NCBI GenBank assembly: GCA_018873245.2
Contig: JAEMBT020000006.1
Span: 6,469,855 to 6,533,854, forward strand
Direction of reading: 5' to 3'
DNA: 64,000 nt
Origin: Archegozetes longisetosus
Lineage: Eukaryota > Arthropoda > Arachnida > Sarcoptiformes > Trhypochthoniidae
Shown here: positions 56,801-62,257 of the stretch, piece by piece
Layout: each line of letters opens with the position of its first letter
How positions within the stretch are numbered: position 1 is the first letter of the stretch
The notes under the pieces: model-generated
The model's input: only the letters and a program-made list of their open reading frames with translations
What the model was told of the DNA's origin: nothing
Databases searched by the model: none
Program-made: the position numbers and the translations under genes

Positions 56801-58800
56801 TGAATTAATATATTTTGTTGTTGTTTTTTTTTAATAAAAGAACCGAATTTTGTTGGATCTTTTGATATTGGAGATTATGTTTACTTCTTTTTTCGAGAAA
56901 GCGCTGTCGAATATATCAATTGTGGCAAAAATATATATTCTCGCGTTGCAAGGGTTTGCAAAGTAAGAGTGAACCAACTCAACCAAACACTAATTTAAAT
57001 TAAAACTAATTTTGGTTTCTTGTTAATAATGAATAGCGCGACACTGGAGGCAAAAATATATTAAATAAGAATTGGGCCTCATTTTTGAAGGCAAGACTGA
57101 ACTGCTCTATTCCTGGAGAGTTTCCATTTTATTTCAACGAAATTCGTAAGATATGGAAGAATAGTATTTTTGCAAATCTAATATTTGTGTTCTCTTATTT
57201 GTGATGAATGTATAGAAAGCATTTATAAGCACCCGGACGATAACAAGAGGTTCTATGCAGTATTTTCAACATCAACCAATGGACTGATAGGATCAGCTAT
57301 TTGTACATTCAATTTGAACAAAATCGAAGAAGTATTTATGGGTAAATTCAAAGAACAGGCGACGTCATCGTCAGCCTGGTTGCCAGTGCTGACTAGTAAA
57401 GTACCAGAACCTCGTCCGGGCACGTGTGTAAACGACACGCAAGTATTGCCCGATTCAGTGCTCAATTTCATTCGCGGTCATCCGTTGATGGACTCGGCCG
57501 TATCACACGATAATGGGAAACCTGTGTTCTATAAACGTGATATCATATTTACTCGTATAGTTGTTGATAGATTAGAAGTGGATGGCATCCAATATATTGT
57601 CTATTTTGCTGGCACTAACACTGGAATGGTCTATAAAGTGGTTGAGTGGTCCGATAGATCGGGTGAGGTCCATTCTAATTTGGTTGATGTCTTTGAAGCC
57701 ACTGTTCCCGAAACAATCAGAACTATGGAAATATCTGGGCAGCACAAATCACTTTATGTGGCATCAGATTCCGTTGTTCGACAATTCGATCTACTTATGT
57801 GTAAAGGAAGATACGAAAACTGTGTTCGCTGTATTCAAGACCCTTATTGTGGTTGGGATAAAGATCAAGCCGAATGCAAACCATACGTCATCGGGTAAGA
57901 GATATTTCATTATCTCTCCTCAACAATAATCATTCTTTTATGTCAAATGAGATTTGAAAAGCGATTTATTTTTGAAAAAATTTGAGTCTTATATCCCAAA
58001 AGAATGGGTTTGATTTGTTGAGAATAGTTGATAAATGACTTGAAAGAGATGTCTATTATGGAAAATAATATGGTCTTTAATTTTTATTGACAGACTTATG
58101 CAAGACATAACAAATGCAACTCCAGGAATATGTGACAATAGTATCAAACATAAGCAAATGAAAGCCAATTGGGGACAAAGTATACATCTTTCATGTCCGA
58201 TCCATATACCAGATATTGAAAGTATAATAGCAACACAGGGACCCATTCGATGGTTCTATTATAGAAGTGAACGTTCGAGTGGTTATGAAGTATTTCCACG
58301 AAGAGATAAGTTTGTGCAGACTTCAGATCACGGACTCGTGATTTTGGGAATAACTGATAGAGAAAATGGTCGATATGACTGTAAATTAGGAATTAATACT
58401 CTGTGTAGCTTCAGTATCACTGTGGACGCAAGTGAGTCATTCCTTTAAATAATTAAGTAGACACATTTTAATGAATTATTTTCTAATTAATTACCAGAAA
58501 CGTGTTCGGCTCCTACTGAAGCTGAATATAGAAAGATATACTCTGACTGGTGCCATGAGTTCGAAAAGTACAAGCAAGCCATGAAGGCTTGGCAGATCAA
58601 ACAAACGGTAAACAAGCTTAACCTAACTCAGTCAAATTGAACCTAACCTAACTCAGCCAAATCCAGCCTAACCTAACCTAACCCAATCTAATCTAATCTA
58701 ACCTATGATTTTATTAAATACCATATTTTTGAATCTTATCCAGAAATGTCAAAATAGTGCTCATCCAAATGAAGTATCAAATGGGAATCCAGTTTCATGA
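13625..58800 (+). CDS. Sema2a: Semaphorin-2 (secreted class-2 semaphorin), 13 coding exons
   Basis: Secreted axon-guidance ligand; class-2 semaphorins signal through Plexin B in flies (family knowledge). Coding exons are 13625-13730, 41422-41509, 43538-43589, 55270-55332, 55489-55599, 55738-55843, 56605-56769, 56841-56962, 57037-57145, 57216-57894, 58094-58431, 58498-58607 and 58744-58800. All junctions are GT-AG, phases agree throughout, and the sum is 2106 nt = 701 residues, close to fly Sema2a (about 720). Domains: signal peptide (about residues 1-25), seven-blade Sema domain (about 37-500, with CGTNAHNPKDW, NGNPGG-like and RPGTCVND motifs), PSI (about 502-533, DPYCGWDKD), Ig (about 555-643) and the class-2 tail with IYSDWCHEFEKY and HPNE. 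There is no membrane segment. The start at 13625 is chosen because it gives a clean signal peptide; an in-frame ATG at 13538 would add 29 residues before it. Assignment to Sema2a rather than Sema2b is by convention only. Confidence 0.96.
14009..14037. repeat. Hairpin-forming inverted repeat, 9-bp GC-containing arms
   Basis: ACAACACCC and its exact reverse complement GGGTGTTGT flank an 11-nt AT-rich loop. It lies about 280 bp downstream of the signal-peptide exon donor, inside intron 1. There is no T-run after it, so it is not a terminator of the bacterial kind. Confidence 0.8.
14880..14919. repeat. (CT)n microsatellite ending in CAG
   Basis: About 19 CT dinucleotides running directly into CAG. 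It resembles a splice acceptor, but the following sequence is AT-rich and gives no convincing exon. Confidence 0.9.
23281..23350. repeat. 10-bp tandem repeat, about 7 copies
   Basis: Units near TTCAGTGAAG, aligned head-to-tail with substitutions only. The first copy is the most diverged. Confidence 0.85.
24859..24882. repeat. (ATT)n microsatellite
   Basis: Eight uninterrupted ATT triplets. Confidence 0.9.
28095..28118 (+). promoter_or_regulatory. Candidate recursive splice site in intron 1
   Basis: A pyrimidine-rich stretch ends in TTTAG and is followed at once by GTAATTT, with the junction at 28110/28111. An acceptor abutting a donor is the form of a ratcheting (zero-length exon) site known from long fly introns. 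The donor half lacks the ideal GTAAGT, so this is a candidate only. Confidence 0.3.
30848..31120 (+). other. GC-rich island with a 90-codon open frame, unidentified
   Basis: About 130 bp (30908-31040) are strikingly richer in G and C than the surrounding intron. One + strand frame runs open from 30848 to a TAA at 31118-31120. Its central part reads PPAPRLQKNGQGGGPP, then HTFWSFNALTEPELF and CRTSGGNIDALK, a balanced amino-acid composition unlike the Phe/Ile/Leu-rich chance frames nearby. It has no ATG before the end, so it would have to be an internal exon; possible acceptors are the AG dinucleotides near 30880-30892. The minus strand also has a short open stretch followed by a GTATGT donor-like site. 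A CCTGCCC...GGGCAGG inverted repeat (7-bp arms) lies at 30911-30941. It could be an unknown exon, a structured ncRNA or a fragment of a repeat. I do not recognise it. Confidence 0.35.
31441..31612 (+). CDS. Candidate alternative first coding exon (signal peptide), possibly of Sema2
   Basis: The frame from ATG 31441 encodes 57 residues beginning MRILCYSCATAMFQWCCRKL. Residues 18-37 are a signal-peptide-like segment (basic residues, then FITVIASLSVLSTFSCG), followed by a polar His/Arg/Thr-rich stretch ending RHHR. At 31613 there is a donor-like AGAG|GTATTA that leaves phase 1, exactly the phase exon 2 of the semaphorin accepts (giving ...HHR-D-HVREF). Base composition is more balanced than the surrounding intron. 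As an internal cassette it fails, because reading from the nearby acceptor at 31392 in phase 1 hits a stop, so only an alternative first exon with its own promoter would work. If the donor is not used, the frame runs on to 31881 through a 12-bp minisatellite as a 141-residue protein with Arg/Tyr-rich repeats. Inference only; no transcript evidence. Confidence 0.3.
31738..31881. repeat. 12-bp minisatellite, about 12 diverged copies
   Basis: Twelve units near AGAATATATAGA with frequent substitutions and no length changes. In the + frame it would encode a Tyr/Arg/Ile tetrapeptide repeat (for example YRRM, YGRI), which extends the open frame starting at 31441. The unit length is the same as for the arrays at 3.85 kb and 46.5 kb, but the unit sequence differs. 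Confidence 0.85.
33366..33388 (+). promoter_or_regulatory. Candidate recursive splice site in intron 1
   Basis: Seven T residues then AG (33378-33379), followed directly by GTAAAGTTT. This is the best-looking acceptor-donor junction in the 27.7-kb intron. A TTTTTTTAG acceptor abutting a GTAAAG donor would allow stepwise intron removal. Sequence match only. Confidence 0.35.
35341..35389. repeat. 14-bp tandem repeat, about 3.5 copies
   Basis: Units near GATGCACAGAAAGA, three complete plus a partial. Just upstream is an AGATCTG...CAGATCT inverted repeat (7-bp arms, 6-nt loop) around 35312-35331. Confidence 0.85.
36006..36029. repeat. (CT)n microsatellite
   Basis: About eleven CT/TC dinucleotides. 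First member of a cluster of CT/GA simple repeats between 36.0 and 38.9 kb. Confidence 0.9.
36115..36131. repeat. G run followed by (AG)n
   Basis: GGGGG followed by five or six AG dinucleotides. Same simple-repeat cluster, opposite purine strand. Confidence 0.8.
36721..36761. repeat. (CT)n microsatellite ending in CAG
   Basis: Twenty uninterrupted CT dinucleotides, then CAGCTCTCTC. Like the tract at 14.9 kb, it mimics an unusually long splice-acceptor pyrimidine tract. Confidence 0.92.
37216..37275. repeat. CTCTCGCT-type imperfect microsatellite
   Basis: CT-rich repeats interrupted by CTCG and TTG units, which keep a long frame open on both strands. Those open frames are repeat artefacts. 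Confidence 0.85.
37326..37346 (+). promoter_or_regulatory. Weaker candidate recursive splice site in intron 1
   Basis: CGTTTTTTGTTCAG abuts GTGATTTC at 37338/37339. The acceptor half is good and the donor half is moderate. Third candidate ratcheting point in the intron. Confidence 0.25.
38054..38170. repeat. About 20-bp tandem repeat, 5-6 diverged copies
   Basis: Units near TTTTATATAACTCACTTCAC, each with several substitutions and one-base length changes. An old minisatellite. Confidence 0.75.
38756..38807. repeat. (CT)n microsatellite, longest in the window
   Basis: About 25 uninterrupted CT dinucleotides, followed by a CTCTTTCTCC-type pyrimidine-rich flank to about 38870. Confidence 0.93.
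40441..40477 (-). other. C-rich tract; potential G-quadruplex on the minus strand
   Basis: Five C runs of 4, 4, 4, 5 and 6 bases are separated by gaps of 4, 6, 2 and 2 bases. On the minus strand these are G runs of at least four with loops of seven or fewer, so they meet the usual rule for an intramolecular G-quadruplex. The + strand could form an i-motif. This is very unusual against the AT-rich intron, and it lies just under 1 kb upstream of Sema2 exon 2. A transcript of the gene would carry the C-rich strand, so any quadruplex would form in DNA. Confidence 0.7.
40678..40767. repeat. 13-bp AT-rich tandem repeat, about 7 copies
   Basis: Units near AAATAAAATATAG, with A/T and T/C substitutions and a few one-base length changes. 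It lies about 650 bp upstream of Sema2 exon 2. Confidence 0.85.
41422..41509 (+). CDS. Sema2a: Sema2 exon 2 (start of Sema domain)
   Basis: Acceptor CCTTTTTTCAG, donor GCTAT|GTAAGT. It encodes DHVREFTCGRLHYRTF and then LDAKRDALYVGAM, the first strand region of the Sema domain, matching the HVREF.CG...YVGAM pattern of arthropod class-2 semaphorins. Phase in 1, phase out 2. Confidence 0.95.
42476..42591. repeat. Purine-rich minisatellite (19-bp then 10-bp units)
   Basis: Three 19-bp units near GGGAGAGAATGAAAAGAAT, then a GGAAGAGAAT decamer repeated three times. Almost wholly purine on the + strand. Open frames through it on both strands are artefacts of the repeat. Confidence 0.85.
43446..43470. 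repeat. Perfect hairpin, 11-bp arms, 3-nt loop
   Basis: CTTATATCATA, loop CTA, then the exact reverse complement TATGATATAAG. It lies 67 bp upstream of Sema2 exon 3. The same TATATGATATAAG core recurs at about 43986-44000 and within the palindrome at 44237. Confidence 0.85.
43538..43589 (+). CDS. Sema2a: Sema2 exon 3
   Basis: Acceptor TTTTTTGTTGCAG, donor GAG|GTAAGT. It encodes DKLFRLNLNNINKTRCE, the conserved D.LFRLNLQNI segment of class-2 semaphorins, with a possible N-glycosylation site (NKT). Phase out 0. Confidence 0.95.
44237..44264. repeat. Perfect 28-bp palindrome
   Basis: Arm TTATATGATATTTA joined directly to its reverse complement TAAATATCATATAA with no spacer. All A/T except one G and one C. 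It shares the ATATGATAT core with the hairpin at 43446. Confidence 0.88.
46541..46633. repeat. 12-bp minisatellite (CTCTCTATCATA-like)
   Basis: Seven to eight units with substitutions at positions 8-12 of the unit. Pyrimidine-rich on the + strand. Confidence 0.85.
47327..47372. repeat. Imperfect hairpin, 13-bp paired arms, about 19-nt loop
   Basis: GTGTCACAAAAATG pairs with CATTTTGTGACAC, with one bulged A. The flanking CTCAGTGT/ACACTGAG elements are displaced by eight bases and could form a competing outer stem. Its size is small for a microRNA precursor, and I see no known microRNA sequence. Confidence 0.7.
50526..50595. repeat. 23-bp tandem repeat, 3 copies
   Basis: Units near TTTAATATTGGCCTTACATA plus AGA. 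Copies 1 and 3 are nearly identical, copy 2 has several changes. Confidence 0.85.
55270..55332 (+). CDS. Sema2a: Sema2 exon 4
   Basis: 21 codons, phase 0 to 0: IDSLTLEPNNVASCVSKGKS then E. The cysteine and the CVSKGKS motif are conserved in arthropod Sema2. Donor GAG|GTAATT. Confidence 0.95.
55489..55599 (+). CDS. Sema2a: Sema2 exon 5
   Basis: 37 codons, phase 0 to 0. LYDCRNHIRVIQPIG is followed by LYLCGTNAHNPKDWVIN, a hallmark of the Sema domain (CGTNA.NP). The following intron is 138 bp. Confidence 0.97.
55738..55843 (+). CDS. Sema2a: Sema2 exon 6
   Basis: Phase 0 in, 1 out. It encodes ANLSLLSPHESFPGIGTGIA then KCPFDPDDNATATWV, the conserved G.GIAKCP.DP..N.TA. segment. Possible N-glycosylation at NLS and NAT. 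Donor GTTG|GTAAGT. Confidence 0.97.
55844..56604 (+). other. Sema2a: Sema2 intron 6 (761 bp) with 37-bp tandem repeat
   Basis: By far the longest intron of the compact 3' part; its neighbours are 66-199 bp. Much of the extra length is a three-copy repeat at 56023-56135. The acceptor is TTTGTAAAG rather than CAG or TAG, which is weak but required by the reading frame. Confidence 0.9.
56023..56135. repeat. 37-bp tandem repeat, 3 copies, inside intron 6
   Basis: Each copy holds TGCACTGTTCTGT-like sequence and the invariant core TATCTGTAGTTTTC. Copy lengths are 37, 37 and about 39 bp. Confidence 0.85.
56605..56769 (+). CDS. Sema2a: Sema2 exon 7
   Basis: Phase 1 in and 1 out. EHGNPGGLPGLYSGSVAEFT then KADTVIFRTDLYN and FKRTIKYDSKWLD, near-identical in pattern to fly Sema2 (GNPG.LPGLYSG..AEFTKAD). 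Donor A|GTATGT. Confidence 0.97.
56841..56962 (+). CDS. Sema2a: Sema2 exon 8
   Basis: KPNFVGSFDIGDYVYFFFRE then SAVEYINCGKNIYSRVARVC. It contains the YVYFFFRE motif of the Sema domain. Acceptor AATAAAAG, donor AAA|GTAAGA; the preceding intron is 71 bp. Confidence 0.97.
57037..57145 (+). CDS. Sema2a: Sema2 exon 9
   Basis: RDTGGKNILNKNWASFLKAR then LNCSIPGEFPFYFNEI. The K.D.GG....NWA.FLKARLNCS pattern is diagnostic of semaphorins. The acceptor ATGAATAG has a weak pyrimidine tract. Confidence 0.97.
57216..57894 (+). CDS. Sema2a: Sema2 exon 10 (end of Sema domain and PSI domain)
   Basis: The longest exon, about 226 codons. It carries FYAVFSTSTNGLIGSA, FKEQATSSSAWLPVL, VPEPRPGTCVND, LNFIRGHPLMD and the C-terminal Sema blades. 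The PSI domain follows, with the cysteine pattern MCKGRYENCVRCIQDPYCGW. Phase 1 in, 2 out; donor GG|GTAAGA. Confidence 0.98.
58094..58431 (+). CDS. Sema2a: Sema2 exon 11 (Ig domain)
   Basis: DITNATPGICDNS linker, then an Ig-like fold: GQSIHLSCP (B-strand Cys), IRWFYYRSE (core Trp), and GRYDCKLG (F-strand Cys with the DxGxYxC-type motif), ending SFSITVDA. Phase 2 in, 1 out. Confidence 0.97.
58498..58607 (+). CDS. Sema2a: Sema2 exon 12 (class-2 tail)
   Basis: KTCSAPTEAEYRKIYSDW, then CHEFEKYKQAMKAWQIKQT. This tail is specific to class-2 semaphorins and settles the class assignment. Donor ACG|GTAAAC. Confidence 0.97.
58618..58705. repeat. CCTAA-like (telomere-type) repeats in Sema2 intron 12
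   Basis: Imperfect CCTAA / TCTAA pentamers plus two longer AACTCAGTCAAAT/AACTCAGCCAAAT interruptions, between exons 12 and 13. TTAGG (CCTAA on this strand) is the ancestral arthropod telomere unit. The array is short and degenerate. Confidence 0.8.
58744..58800 (+). CDS. Sema2a: Sema2 last coding exon
   Basis: 18 codons and TGA: KCQNSAHPNEVSNGNPVS. The HPNE motif matches the extreme C-terminus of fly Sema2a. There is no transmembrane segment or GPI signal, so the product is secreted. Confidence 0.95.
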   Translation, partial: KCQNSAHPNEVSNGNPVS

Positions 58801-59770
58801 GCAACGCTCTCAAACACTGCCGTTAATAACTGCACCATTAATTGGATGGCAGTCAGTAAATCCTGAAATGTGCTCAAATCTGGTCATAATAGATACATGA
58901 TTAATCGATATCTACCCATTGTTTTGGATAAAAATTACTATTACTGTGATATGAAATGTCGTACTTTTAGAACTTATTCCCTCAATAGACTGACTGCAGC
59001 ATTGATGTGCTTTTGTATAATAATTACCAAAGAATAGCTAATATTGACTGTTGTTAGCGAATGGCAATACTTGTACGAAATTCATGTGAATCCCATTTTT
59101 AATAACATTCTTCATTAGACATTTTGTGCTATTTGTGAATATTGTGTAATATATAACTCCTCATCAAATGTTTTCCCCCCATATATGAACACTTTTGACT
59201 ATTTGCAAAATGTCACAATTCAACTTATGGATCGTTTTCAGTCCACACAATCAACAACTCAACGATAGTTAGAACTATATATCATAATTTTATTAACAGT
59301 GCCATCAATTCCGAATATTTCAATTGATAACAAGAATGATAATAAGAACAATGATAAGAATAATAAGTATAATAATAAGAAGAATAATAGGAAGAGTAAT
59401 AAGAATAATAAAATGAGAGCAAATTTGAGTTAAGATGAAATACGAAAGGACACAAGAGATATATTGATATGCAATCTACTGAAACGTCTGGAAAAGATGC
59501 CAAACAATCGGTGGAACGTGGAACGAATATGTTTTATCTCCTTAACTGTGATTTACATATTATCTTTTTATTCCCAAATCTAGTTACGAGCAATTGATGC
59601 ATGTTTTTAGAGATGAAATAACTTTTATTTATTGATATTAATACTACGTTTGGAGCAAATAAGTATTTCCATTACCTTTATTTCCTGCCATATAGTGTAC
59701 AGTTTTTCTTACATGAGTCAAATTTATTGTGTTTTCATGTAAAAACAAAATAAATCCGAAAATTATATTA
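58801..59770 (+). other. Sema2a: Probable Sema2 3'UTR
   Basis: Non-coding sequence after the TGA. Candidate polyadenylation signals (AATAAA) are at 59407-59412, inside an AAT/AAG-rich tract, and at 59749-59754. The second gives a UTR of about 970 nt. Which one is used cannot be decided here. Confidence 0.55.
59320..59415. repeat. AAT/AAG-rich imperfect triplet tract in the 3'UTR
   Basis: GATAATAAG/AATAATAAG-type triplets, purine-rich on the + strand. The reverse strand encodes a Tyr/Ser-rich open frame that is an artefact of the repeat. Confidence 0.8.
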
Positions 59771-62202
59771 ACTTATGTCTTTTTTCCTATATTCAAACAT
59801 AACTTATTCCACACTAACGCCTAAACTACTTCTACCAAAAGTCATCCAACATCTCAACAGATATTCACTTTTGTTGAATAGTTGAATATTTTTGAAATTG
59901 ACTCTATAACCATCTTAAATCTCTTTAAACCAATCATTATATGAATGAAACGCAGAAAATGTTTACTACTCAATGGTTTGATGATTGAATTTAAGGTAGT
60001 TTTTACATTTGTCACGAAAGATGAACTGATAAACGAGCAAAAAATAAAGGAATTGATCATTTTTTGTTGAATGAAACGCTATCAAAGTTGGAATAAATAA
60101 TAAATGCTCGCATTGTTGCTTGTTTCCTTAAATTATTTAAACGATTAGCTTTCAAATGATTGACGACAAGTTAATGCAGATACCTTGCAATCTCTTGAAT
60201 TAGTCATCAAAGTTCAATTAAGGGTTTGCAGAATGTCAACATTTTTGGTTCAAATATTTCAAATTTATAATTCGATTAAAATAAAACATTATTTGGTTTG
60301 TGGTGTTTTTTCTAAATACATTATGACAAGAAGCCTCGCCATCAAATATTTGACGCATTTCAAATAACTTTTAAGATATCGATTTGATTTGAACAAATTA
60401 AAAATCTTTGAATTTGGCATAAATTTGCGGCATAAATGACAGAAGAAATTTCAATCAAAATCCATGACTTATTCAAAAAAAATGACAGTATTTTGAAGAT
60501 GCATTCCCAAAATATTATATAATTTTGAGATGTTCATATATTTTTGATTAGTTATAGATATGGATAGAGATAACACTCTTATATTTAAGTGTTATCTCAT
60601 ATATGAATGATTGAAACTCTAGAAAACGTTATGACATTCCGCTTAATAAAATCAAAATTGAATTTGAAATGAAAAGGATTGAAGAGTTTTGAAAATGAAA
60701 ATTATGGAGAAATTGAATGGAGAAGTAATAAGTAGAATGAGTTGAGTATAAGTGGTATAGAAAAGAGTTGAGATTACCATTTGATAGCTCGCATTTATTA
60801 ATTGAAGAAGTGTATTGAGCGCATAACTATCATAGAAAACTAAATCTGACTATTATGTCCAGCTTTTTTCATCTAAAAGATAGTTCTATTACTCACACAA
60901 TCATAGAGTTATTACACATTTATGTGGCATCGCATTAATCGCTAAATCGTGATCTCGTTAACGCACACTTCCAAATGACTCTCACTTGAGGTTCGGTTAA
61001 TACTTCTTTATATGGCTTACAAAATAAGTCAAAGGATTTGTGCTGCAGTTCAACCAAAAAGATTTCATTTTAAAGTGAAACAGATTTGGAATAATGTGAG
61101 TCATAAAATGCCAAAAGTCATAAATTAGTTCTGAAAAATTGCAATTTGGCTTAGAGAAATGTGAATATTTGTGTATAGACTAACTGAATGCTTTGTGCAA
61201 TTTCCTATCATAACGACTGATAGAAGCTGATCAGACGTCAAAATAAAATTTGCAACCTATTCCCGAATCAGGATTATCAGGTTTAGTGCTCCCTAACTAA
61301 CCAATTATTACAGATTTGACTCACACTTGCAAAGCTCACAACATGCTTACCTGATAGAGATTCACATTATATTTAAGCAGATTAGATTTGCACGTCTCCA
61401 ATAATTAGTAGGTTAGAACACAAATCAAGTTGGATTATCTTATTGTTGATATGTTCAAGATTATATTAAGAATATTTAAACATATATATGAACCTTACCA
61501 AATTCGAGACCAATATTTGGTTATATATTTGGTTATGCTTAACATGATTTTGCTAAGCACCGGAAATCGGTTGTACAAATCAACATTATTTCAAACCTAA
61601 CTCGATATATCTGAACATATTGAATAATTTGAATTTTCAATATGTTCAGTCACTCTGTCAACTTGAATGAGAAATCCAGATTATCCTTGATTGTACTCGA
61701 ATTGATCCATTTTTAAAAAGCATCACATTATTTCTATGGAGTTTTATTTGAAAAGACATTTAGAGTGTTATCAATTATTGCAATCGAATTATATACTGAA
61801 GAGTAAATTTATTTTCAACAAATTTATGGCTCTCCAAATCTTGGATTGTCATCACTTTTTAAATGTTGACTTGAATCACAATTTTAAAAATCACTTATCG
61901 ATTAGTCAAAAATTTGGCAATAATTCAACTTCAATGTAATAAAAACAAATGGGTTTCACATCTGTCATTTGTAAATAAGAACATAAGAAGGCACTGATCC
62001 TAAAAGTTTCTAATCTAAAATTGAACAAAAATTATTTAAGAGTTAGTTAAAAGTGACCTGTTTTCACAAAATAGATCGAAAGTCAAACTTTTGATGACTC
62101 TCTACTTGAAAAGTTGAACTTTTATTAGATTTTCCAATTAGGAGTTCAGAGCATTTCGACACCAATTAAATGATTGATTGATTGGTAAATATAAATATAA
62201 CT
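59771..62202. other. Intergenic region between convergent Sema2 and INTS13
   Basis: About 2.4 kb of AT-rich sequence between the two 3' ends. A perfect 11-bp-arm hairpin at 60567 is the only structure I can support. Short open frames (60-68 codons) have no coding character. Confidence 0.7.
60567..60598. repeat. Perfect hairpin, 11-bp arms, 10-nt loop
   Basis: GAGATAACACT and its exact reverse complement AGTGTTATCTC flank CTTATATTTA. It lies between the two convergent genes. Confidence 0.85.
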
Positions 62203-62208
62203 TTTATT
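62203..62208 (-). terminator. INTS13: Polyadenylation signal of INTS13
   Basis: TTTATT on the + strand is AATAAA on the gene strand, about 50 nt after the stop codon, implying a very short 3'UTR. Confidence 0.6.
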
Positions 62209-62257
62209 CAACAATCCTTTATAGAAAATCAAATATAAGTGAAGCGAATATTCATTA

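Noticed and set aside
57185-57215. Extension of the exon 10 frame upstream to an ATG at 57185-57215
   Set aside because: Those residues (MCSLICDECI) are intron sequence. The TATAG acceptor at 57215 and the phase from exon 9 give Gln-Ser-Ile-Tyr, as in other Sema2 proteins.
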